NCBI GenBank assembly: GCA_045649405.1
Contig: JAZRPW010000048.1
Coordinates: forward strand, 1 to 21,387
Origin: RUG11462 sp045649405
GTDB lineage: Bacteria > Bacillota > Clostridia > Oscillospirales > Acutalibacteraceae
Direction: 5' to 3'
Length of the DNA: 21,387 nucleotides
Part shown: positions 1 to 6,968 of the stretch, piece by piece
Numbering within the stretch: the first letter of the stretch is position 1
How the letters are laid out: every line of letters starts with the position of its first letter
Position numbers and translations under genes: made by a program
Notes under the pieces: model-generated
What the model saw: only the letters and a program-made list of their open reading frames with translations
Told to the model about the DNA's origin: nothing
The model's database searches: none

Positions 1-2766
1 AGCATTATCGTTAGAAATGAAAAGAGAATGCTTCAAGAAGCTGTTGACGCACTTATCGACAACGGCCGTCGTGGTAGAGCAGTAACCGGCCCTAACAACA
101 GAGCATTAAAATCACTTTCTGATATGCTTAAAGGTAAACAAGGTCGTTTCCGTCAAAACCTTCTTGGTAAACGTGTTGACTATTCTGGCCGTTCAGTTAT
201 CGTTGTTGGTCCTGAACTCAAAATTTATCAATGCGGTCTTCCAAAAGAAATGGCGCTTGAACTTTTCAAACCATTTGTAATGAAACACTTGGTTGAAACA
301 AATGTTGCTTCAAACATTAAATCTGCAAGAAAAATGCTTGAACGTGTTAGAGATGAAGTTTGGGATGCTTTGGCTGTTGTTATTAAAGACCACCCAGTAT
401 TCTTAAACCGTGCTCCAACACTTCACCGTCTTGGTATTCAAGCGTTTGAACCAGTTTTGGTTGAAGGTAGAGCGCTCAAACTCCACCCACTCGTTTGTAC
501 AGCGTTCAACGCTGACTTCGACGGTGACCAAATGGCTGTTCACGTTCCACTTTCTGCAGAAGCACAAGCAGAAGCAAGAATTCTTATGCTTGCTGCTAAC
601 AACCTTTTGAAACCATCTGATGGTAAACCGGTTGCAGTACCAACTCAAGATATGGTTTTGGGTTCATATTACCTCACACTTGTAAGAGATGATGAACCTG
701 GTGTTGGTAAAGTGTTCCGCAGCAAAGAAGAAGCTATTATGGCTTATGAAAATAATGTTGTTGGCCTTCACGCACCAATTAAAGTAAGAGTTTCAGGCGA
801 AGTTAACGGCGAAACTGTTACAAGAATTATTGATGCTACTGTTGGTTACCTCATTTTCAATGAGTCAGTTCCACAAAACTTAGGCTTTACTGATAGAAGT
901 GTTCCTGGTCACGAATTAGACCTTGAAATTCATTTCGATGTGAATGAAGACGGCACTTATAAAGCAAATAAAGCAGGCAAAAAATTGCTTGGTAAAATTG
1001 TTGATGCTTGTATCCGTATCAACGGTACAGCTGTAACTGCAGAAGTTCTTGATAACATCAAAGCAACTGGTTACAAATATTCAACAAAAGGTGCAATTAC
1101 AATTGCGGTTTCTGACGCAATTATTCCACCAATTAAAGCACAAAAAATTGCAGAAGCTGAAGAACAAGTTGACAAAGTTAACAAAATGTTCCGCAGAGGT
1201 ATGCTTTCAGCAAATGAAAAATCTAAAAAGGTTCAAGAGATTTGGGAAGAAACAGTTAATGATGTATCTGAAGCATTGACTGAAAACTTGCAAGAATACA
1301 ACCCAATTAATATGATGGTTGATTCTGGTGCCCGTGGTTCTGTAAGCCAGATTCGTCAGCTCGCAGGTATGCGTGGTCTCATTGCAAACACTTCAGGTAA
1401 AATCATTGAAGTTCCAATTCGTTCTAACTACCGTGAAGGTCTTAACGTACAAGAGTACTTTATTTCTTCTCGTGGTGCGCGTAAAGGTCTTGCCGATACA
1501 GCGCTTAGAACTGCTGACTCAGGTTACTTGACTCGTCGTCTTGTTGATATTTCACAAGATGTTATCATCAGAGAAGATGACTGTAAATCTGATGAAGGTT
1601 TGTTGGTTTACGGCATTTACGAAGGCAAACAACTCATTGAGCCACTTGCTGACCGTCTTATCGGCCGTTACCTCAAAGACCCTGTATATCACCCAGAAAC
1701 AAATGAATTGTTAATGGGTACAGAAGATATGATTACCTATGATGACGCAATGCGCATTGTTGATGCAGGCGTTAAAGAGTGTGTAATTCGCTCAATCATT
1801 ACTTGTAAAGCTAAAAAAGGTATCTGTAAAAAATGTTACGGTGTTAACCTTGCTACTGGCACACCAGTTGCTGTTGGTGAAGCAGTTGGTATCGTAGCTG
1901 CTCAATCAATCGGTGAGCCTGGTACTCAGCTTACAATGCGTACTTTCCATACTGGTGGTATTGCTTCAAGCGAAGATATTACACAAGGTCTTCCACGTGT
2001 CGAAGAACTTTTCGAAGCGCGTAGACCAAAACACTCTGCATATCTTACTGAAATTGCAGGTATCGTTAGAATCGAAAACATCAAAAAGAATAAAGAAATC
2101 GTTGTTACTGATGTTAACGGCACTGACGAAAAGAGATATTCAATTCCTTACGACTATCGTATTCTCGTTGAAGATGGCGACGAGGTTGAAAAAGGTCAAC
2201 AAATTACTGATGGTGTAATTTACCCACAAGATATTCTTGCAATCCTTGGTGAACACGCTGTTCAAAACTACATTATTGAGCAAGTTCAATCAGTTTACCG
2301 TTTGCAAGGTGTTGACATCAACGATAAACACATTGAGGTTATCGTTCGTCAAATGATGAGAAAACGTAGAGTAACAGACAACGGTTCTTCAAACAACTTG
2401 ATTCCAAGTACAATGGTTGAACGCGGTATGTTCTACGCTGAATATAATGATATTAAAGCTAGAATTGACGCAGGCGAAGAAGGTCTTGCATTGCCAGAAG
2501 CTCAAGCAACATTGCTTGGTATTACAAAAGCTTCTTTGGCTACTGATTCATTCCTTTCAGCTGCTTCTTTCCAAGAAACAACAAGAGTTCTTACAGAAGC
2601 TGCAATCAAAGGTAAAGAAGATGAATTGTTCGGCCTTAAAGAAAACGTTATCATCGGTAACTTAATCCCTGCTGGTACAGGTATGAAGTGTTATTCAGAA
2701 GCATCTTTTGATGTTGAAGAAACTGATGAAGCGCAAGAAGAAGTAGTTTATTCAATAGGCGAATAA
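1..2766 (+). CDS. rpoC: DNA-directed RNA polymerase beta' subunit, 5'-truncated by window edge
   Basis: This is the largest catalytic subunit of RNA polymerase. The frame is open from base 1, so the true start lies outside the window; 921 residues are present. The fragment has the catalytic magnesium loop NADFDGD at residues 170-176. The C-terminal zinc site is Cys528, Cys602, Cys609 and Cys612, with the same 74/7/3 spacing as E. coli Cys814/888/895/898. The trigger-loop motif PGTQLTMRTFHTGG begins near residue 640. Comparison with E. coli numbering suggests about 286-288 residues are missing at the N-terminus (zipper, first zinc finger, part of the clamp). No E. coli-type large insertion is seen between the trigger-loop halves, as expected in Firmicutes. 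The gene ends in a strong terminator, so it is probably the last gene of an rpoB-rpoC unit. Identification is essentially certain. Confidence 0.99.
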   Translation, partial: SIIVRNEKRMLQEAVDALIDNGRRGRAVTGPNNRALKSLSDMLKGKQGRFRQNLLGKRVDYSGRSVIVVGPELKIYQCGLPKEMALELFKPFVMKHLVETNVASNIKSARKMLERVRDEVWDALAVVIKDHPVFLNRAPTLHRLGIQAFEPVLVEGRALKLHPLVCTAFNADFDGDQMAVHVPLSAEAQAEARILMLAANNLLKPSDGKPVAVPTQDMVLGSYYLTLVRDDEPGVGKVFRSKEEAIMAYENNVVGLHAPIKVRVSGEVNGETVTRIIDATVGYLIFNESVPQNLGFTDRSVPGHELDLEIHFDVNEDGTYKANKAGKKLLGKIVDACIRINGTAVTAEVLDNIKATGYKYSTKGAITIAVSDAIIPPIKAQKIAEAEEQVDKVNKMFRRGMLSANEKSKKVQEIWEETVNDVSEALTENLQEYNPINMMVDSGARGSVSQIRQLAGMRGLIANTSGKIIEVPIRSNYREGLNVQEYFISSRGARKGLADTALRTADSGYLTRRLVDISQDVIIREDDCKSDEGLLVYGIYEGKQLIEPLADRLIGRYLKDPVYHPETNELLMGTEDMITYDDAMRIVDAGVKECVIRSIITCKAKKGICKKCYGVNLATGTPVAVGEAVGIVAAQSIGEPGTQLTMRTFHTGGIASSEDITQGLPRVEELFEARRPKHSAYLTEIAGIVRIENIKKNKEIVVTDVNGTDEKRYSIPYDYRILVEDGDEVEKGQQITDGVIYPQDILAILGEHAVQNYIIEQVQSVYRLQGVDINDKHIEVIVRQMMRKRRVTDNGSSNNLIPSTMVERGMFYAEYNDIKARIDAGEEGLALPEAQATLLGITKASLATDSFLSAASFQETTRVLTEAAIKGKEDELFGLKENVIIGNLIPAGTGMKCYSEASFDVEETDEAQEEVVYSIGE

Positions 2767-2771
2767 CCATT

Positions 2772-2804
2772 AAAAAACGCACTCGTGTTTCGAGTGCGTT
2801 TTTT
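2772..2804 (+). terminator. Rho-independent terminator of rpoC
   Basis: A perfect 14-bp stem AAAAAACGCACTCG / CGAGTGCGTTTTTT with a 5-nt loop (TGTTT) begins 5 nt after the rpoC stop. It ends in a T run and closes the rpoC transcription unit. Confidence 0.95.
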
Positions 2805-2851
2805 GTATATTTTGCATATATTTTTGCAATATTTTTTTGTTGATTTTGCAA

Positions 2852-2880
2852 TGGAATTCAAAAAAATAATATGGTATAAT
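2852..2880 (+). promoter_or_regulatory. Extended -10 promoter for the repeat-protein gene
   Basis: TGGTATAAT at 2872-2880 is a perfect extended -10 box. The best -35 at 17-bp spacing, TGGAAT (2852-2857), matches only 3 of 6 consensus bases, so recognition probably depends on the extended -10. GGAG at 2901-2904 then precedes the ATG at 2916 by 11 nt. Confidence 0.7.
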
Positions 2881-2915
2881 ATAGTAAAATAAATAAAAAA
2901 GGAGTGTTTTATAAC

Positions 2916-5900
2916 ATGAAGAAATTATTATCTATTTTATTATCATTGCTTATGGTATTATCAGTAATTCCGTTTGCGATGGTATCGGCAGAAGGAGAAG
3001 AAACTGAGCAAACTGTCGCATATCAAACAATTGTTGATATGTCTGATTATGACGGCGTAACTCTTGGCGAGTACGCATCCCCTTGGTTTACCGAAGGACT
3101 TACTCGCTCTTACAACATCGGCAAAACATCACATTCTTATGATGCTGAAACCGATTCTATTAAGTTCACTCGTGGTACTTACGACCCTTGTGGCCTTTAC
3201 TACTTTGATGATTCGCTTGGGGTTAAATTTTCAGACTCATTAGGTTTCAGAGTTTGGATTAAAGGCGACGAAGCTTCAGGCGCTGACGTAACTTCTCAAA
3301 ATAACTTTTTATTTGCAGTTGACACAGTTGATGAGACAGGCGCTCACGTTGCATACGGCGCTTATGGGTATGACAATCCGGCTTACAAAAAAGTAGTTCC
3401 TGCCGAAGGCGCTTGGGTTGAAATCCGTTGGGCAGACGTTGCCAAAAGCTGGAAAGTTGTCGGCAATATGCAAGCAAACAGACCTTCTTTCTATATGAAA
3501 GGCTCTGCTATTGCCCCTGAAACAATTCTTTCTAATGTTGACGGCTTTGTAATCGGTTTTAAACAAACAGGCGCAGGCAAAATCTACCACATCGGTGACG
3601 TTCAACTTATCAAACCTGCTGTAACAGTTAAAGTTGATGGTTATGAATTTGTTGAAATTTCAGGCGAAAAAATCACATTGCCAGAACCACAAACTGATGG
3701 CGTTATTGCTTACACAGACGGCAAAAACATTTACTATCCAGGCGATGAATATGTGGTTCCTGGCGACATTGAACTCACAAACATCAAAGCAATCATTGAA
3801 GAAGGCGACGAAAACGACTTCGAGTTTGATACTGAAGGTTTAGTTTACACAGGTAGCGAAGTTTGTCCAGGCGTTTATTCTCCAACATTTGAGCAAGGTG
3901 TAGATTATGTTGTTTCTTATGAAAACAATGTAAATGTAGGTACTGGTACAATCAAAGTTACTGGTATTGGCGAATGTTTCATTAATCTTTCCAAAGACTT
4001 TACAATCGCAAGAAAAACATTTGCGCAAAGTGACTTCACAGTATTAGCAGATGGCATTACATATACTGGCGAAGCACTCGAACCAAAAGTTGTTTCTGAT
4101 GTTTTCACAGAAGATGACTATTCTGTTGTTTACCACAACAATGTAAACGCAGGCGACAATGCTTATGTTGTTGTTGAAGCAACATTGGGCAACGGTATCG
4201 GTGCAGTTGAAATTCCATTTGCAATTGAGCCAAAGACTATTACTGATGATATGTTTGAAATCAACACAGATAACAAAGTTTACACAGATTCTGAAATCAA
4301 AACAACAATCACTTCAGATTTGGTTTTGAATAAAGATTATGAAGTGGCATACGCTAACAATGTAAATGTTGGTACTGCAACTGTTACAATCACAGGTAAA
4401 GGCAACTACACAGGTACAGTAACTGCTAATTACGAAATCGCGCCACAACCACTTGGCACATATATGTTTAATGTTGATGTAACTGATAAAGTTTACACAA
4501 GCAAAGAAATTTGTCCGGCAGTATTTGGCGCTCTTGCTAACAAAGATTACGCAGTTACTTATGAAAACAATGTAAATGTCGGCGTTGGTACTATTACAAT
4601 TACAGGTAAAAACAACTACGGCGGTACACTTACTTACAACTTCAATATTTTGCAAAAAGAAATTGAAGAAGCAGATTTTGATATCGATTTATCAAACAAA
4701 GTTTACACAGGCGAAGCATTTGACGACGTTGTAACAAGTAAAACCTTGCAAGATGCTGATTATACAGTTGTTTATGAAAACAATGTTGATGCAGGTACTG
4801 CAACAGTAACAATTACTGGTGTTGGCAACTGCCAAGGCGAAATTGTTAAAACATTCATCATTGAAAAAATGTTAATCACAGCAGATGATTTTGAAATTGA
4901 CTTAAGTGATAAAGAATATGCTAACACAGTATTCGAGCCAGATGTTGTTTCAACACTCAAATTAGGCGAAGACTACACAGTTGAATATACTGACGGTGTA
5001 GATGTTGGCACTCAAACAATTAAAATTACTGCTTGCGGCAACAACTGCTCAGGCGAAGTTGAATTCACTTTTGATATTGTAACTCGTGAAATCAGCGCAG
5101 AAGATTTCGCACTTGAAGAAGATGTATTTACATATTCAGGCGAAACTTTTGCACCAGTTGTTATTTCAGAACTCAAAGAAACAGATTACACAGTTGAATA
5201 CGACGAAAACACAGACGCAGGTCAAGCACAAGTAATTATTACTGGTGTAGGTAACTGCAACGGTATTGTAACACTTAACTTTACTATTGAACAAAAAGAA
5301 ATTGAACAAGAATGGTTCGAAATTTTTGAAAGTGTAGAGTACACAGGCGAAGAACACATACTTGAAATCTTCTCAGACCTTGACGGAGATATTGATTACA
5401 AAGCCAAATTTACTAACAATGTAAACGTTGGTACTGGTACAGTAACAATTGAAGGTATCAACAATTACAAAGGTGAAGTAACGCTTAACTTTGAAATTGT
5501 GCCACAAGCAATTCAAATAGAAATGTTTGAAATTGAAGAAACTGCAGTTTACACTGGCGAAGAAATTTGCCCAGAAGTTGTAACTGAACTCACTGATGCT
5601 GACTATGAAGTTTCATATGTTGACAATGTAAATGTAGGTACTGCTACTGTTACTATAACAGGTAAAGGCAATTATAAAGGCGTTTTAACTTATAATTTTG
5701 CTATCACACCAAAAGACATTGCCCAAGATGATTTTGTTGTTAATACAAACAACAAACCTTACACAGGCGAAGGAATTTTACCTGAAATTTCAACTGTTCT
5801 TGTAGCAGATAAAGATTATCAAGTTATTTGCGAAAACAATGTAAATGCAGGTAATGTTACAGTAATTATTGCCGGTGTTGGTAATTACACAGGCCAACTT

Positions 5901-6851
5901 GAATACAACTTTAGAATTACTGCAATCACAATTAGTGAAGATGATTTTGTGGTTAACACAGATGCAAAAGAATACACAGGCGAAGAAATCCATCCTGATA
6001 TTGAAAGCGAACTTAGAGAAGGTGTTGATTACACAGTTGAATATCAAGATTGTTTGAATGTTGGTAATGCTGCAATCATCATTACTGGTATTGGCAACTA
6101 TGCAGGTCAAGCGTTGTTTGAGTTTACAATCACCAAAAAAGAAATTGCAGAATCAGATTTCGTGTTTGATTTGTCAAACAAAATTTACACTGGTGAAGAA
6201 ATCACAATTGATATTACAACCGACCTTGAGGTTAATAAAGACTATACTGTTGAATATGCTAACAATGTAAATGTTGGTACTGCTACAGTTATGGTTAAAG
6301 GTGTTCTTAACTATGAAGGTACTGTGATTAAGTATTTTGAAATTAAAGAAAAACCACAAGACCAACCTTCAATTCCTGACACACCGGTTGTTCCTGACAA
6401 ACCACAAGACCAACCTTCAACTCCTGATACACCTGCAGACCCAACTGTTTGCACACACGCTGCAACAAAGGTTGTCGGTGAAAAAGCTGCAACTTATTTT
6501 GCATCTGGTTATTCAGGTGACAAAGTTTGTGCAGGTTGTGATGGTTTGATTTCACAAGGTACAATAGTTAAAAAACTTAAACTTAAAGCACCTAAATTTA
6601 AATTAGTTTCAGGCAAAAAACAATTTAAAGTTAAATATACAAAAGTAGCAGGTGCTACTGGTTTCCAAGTTAGATACAAAATCAAAGGCAAATGGAAAGT
6701 TAAAACTTTCAAAGCTAAAAAGAATGCTACAAAATTAATCAAAAAACTTAAAAAAGGTACATACAAAGTACAGGTTAGAGCAATGGTTAAAAACGGTAGC
6801 AAAAAAGCTTACTCAGCTTGGAGCAAAACTTCAAAAGTTAAAGTTAAATAA
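2916..6851 (+). CDS. Secreted surface protein with 12 tandem ~70-residue repeats and a lysine-rich tail
   Basis: I do not recognise a named family for the whole 1311-residue protein. ATG 2916 is chosen over an in-frame GTG at 2904 because the latter lies inside the GGAG site and the ATG begins a clean signal peptide (MKK, hydrophobic core, cleavage near VSA-EG). Residues ~35-230 look like a beta-sandwich. Residues 236-295 hold one copy of the module repeated in the 19585 gene. Residues 301-1146 are twelve repeats with a YTGE-like motif and a NNVNVGT motif. A PDTP/PDKPQDQPS linker follows, then a Cys/His module (C1179, H1181, C1205, C1208), then residues 1216-1311, a fibronectin-III-like segment with 32 Lys, 2 Arg and no Asp or Glu. 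There is no LPxTG motif or C-terminal membrane anchor. Similar repeats are common in secreted gut Clostridia proteins. An adhesive or wall-associated role is inference. Confidence 0.85.
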   Translation: MKKLLSILLSLLMVLSVIPFAMVSAEGEETEQTVAYQTIVDMSDYDGVTLGEYASPWFTEGLTRSYNIGKTSHSYDAETDSIKFTRGTYDPCGLYYFDDSLGVKFSDSLGFRVWIKGDEASGADVTSQNNFLFAVDTVDETGAHVAYGAYGYDNPAYKKVVPAEGAWVEIRWADVAKSWKVVGNMQANRPSFYMKGSAIAPETILSNVDGFVIGFKQTGAGKIYHIGDVQLIKPAVTVKVDGYEFVEISGEKITLPEPQTDGVIAYTDGKNIYYPGDEYVVPGDIELTNIKAIIEEGDENDFEFDTEGLVYTGSEVCPGVYSPTFEQGVDYVVSYENNVNVGTGTIKVTGIGECFINLSKDFTIARKTFAQSDFTVLADGITYTGEALEPKVVSDVFTEDDYSVVYHNNVNAGDNAYVVVEATLGNGIGAVEIPFAIEPKTITDDMFEINTDNKVYTDSEIKTTITSDLVLNKDYEVAYANNVNVGTATVTITGKGNYTGTVTANYEIAPQPLGTYMFNVDVTDKVYTSKEICPAVFGALANKDYAVTYENNVNVGVGTITITGKNNYGGTLTYNFNILQKEIEEADFDIDLSNKVYTGEAFDDVVTSKTLQDADYTVVYENNVDAGTATVTITGVGNCQGEIVKTFIIEKMLITADDFEIDLSDKEYANTVFEPDVVSTLKLGEDYTVEYTDGVDVGTQTIKITACGNNCSGEVEFTFDIVTREISAEDFALEEDVFTYSGETFAPVVISELKETDYTVEYDENTDAGQAQVIITGVGNCNGIVTLNFTIEQKEIEQEWFEIFESVEYTGEEHILEIFSDLDGDIDYKAKFTNNVNVGTGTVTIEGINNYKGEVTLNFEIVPQAIQIEMFEIEETAVYTGEEICPEVVTELTDADYEVSYVDNVNVGTATVTITGKGNYKGVLTYNFAITPKDIAQDDFVVNTNNKPYTGEGILPEISTVLVADKDYQVICENNVNAGNVTVIIAGVGNYTGQLEYNFRITAITISEDDFVVNTDAKEYTGEEIHPDIESELREGVDYTVEYQDCLNVGNAAIIITGIGNYAGQALFEFTITKKEIAESDFVFDLSNKIYTGEEITIDITTDLEVNKDYTVEYANNVNVGTATVMVKGVLNYEGTVIKYFEIKEKPQDQPSIPDTPVVPDKPQDQPSTPDTPADPTVCTHAATKVVGEKAATYFASGYSGDKVCAGCDGLISQGTIVKKLKLKAPKFKLVSGKKQFKVKYTKVAGATGFQVRYKIKGKWKVKTFKAKKNATKLIKKLKKGTYKVQVRAMVKNGSKKAYSAWSKTSKVKVK
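3816..6353 (+). repeat. Twelve tandem ~70-residue beta-type repeats inside the surface protein
   Basis: Each unit begins with (D/M/W)F plus a short acidic strand, then VYTGEE-like, DYTVEY-like, NNVNVGTATVTITG-like and GNYKG-like segments. It ends in an F-x-I strand and a linker such as KEI. All twelve are in frame, 846 residues in total, about 70.5 each. Units differ: the sixth and seventh lack the NNVNVG consensus, several replace Tyr of GNY with Cys, and three share a CP after the YTG box (VCPG, ICPA, ICPE). They resemble the bacterial MBG/Ig-like repeat type, but the Pfam family cannot be fixed without a profile search. Confidence 0.9.
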
Positions 6852-6855
6852 TTGA

Positions 6856-6887
6856 AAAAACAAGGGTGCAAACGCACCCTTGTTTTT
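6856..6887 (+). terminator. Rho-independent terminator after the repeat-protein gene
   Basis: A perfect 14-bp stem AAAAACAAGGGTGC / GCACCCTTGTTTTT with an AAAC loop starts 4 nt after the stop codon at 6851. Confidence 0.95.
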
Positions 6888-6899
6888 ATTTGAGAGTTG

Positions 6900-6928
6900 T
6901 TGACAAATTTTGTGTAGTATGTTAAAAT
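6900..6928 (+). promoter_or_regulatory. Sigma-A promoter for the glycerophosphotransferase gene
   Basis: TTGACA (6900-6905), a 17-bp spacer and TAAAAT (6923-6928). GGAGGT at 6953-6958 lies 10 nt before the ATG at 6969. Confidence 0.85.
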
Positions 6929-6968
6929 ATTTTGAGAAAATAATGCGTTTTTGGAGGTCTTTTTTAAA

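Noticed and set aside
2904..2915. Upstream in-frame GTG start for the repeat-protein gene (and the similar TTG at 6951, GTG at 11530 and TTG at 16902 for the three genes there)
   Set aside because: In each case the alternative codon overlaps or precedes the Shine-Dalgarno site, and the ATG downstream has proper spacing and starts the expected signal peptide or conserved N-terminus.
3816..6353. Regularly spaced similar DNA (AACAATGTAAATG-type) as a CRISPR-like array
   Set aside because: The period is about 210 bp, in frame with one long coding sequence, and the spacing sequence is conserved protein-coding repeat rather than unique spacers.
4314..6365. Several open minus-strand frames of 60-113 codons, with Cys-, Asn- and Ile-rich translations, within the repeat array
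   Set aside because: They are antisense shadows of the tandem repeats, with no ribosome binding sites and low-complexity composition that mirrors the repeat codons.
6354..6851. Sortase (LPxTG-like) or membrane anchor at the C-terminus of the repeat protein
   Set aside because: No LPxTG-like motif or hydrophobic segment exists; the end is lysine-rich and soluble.
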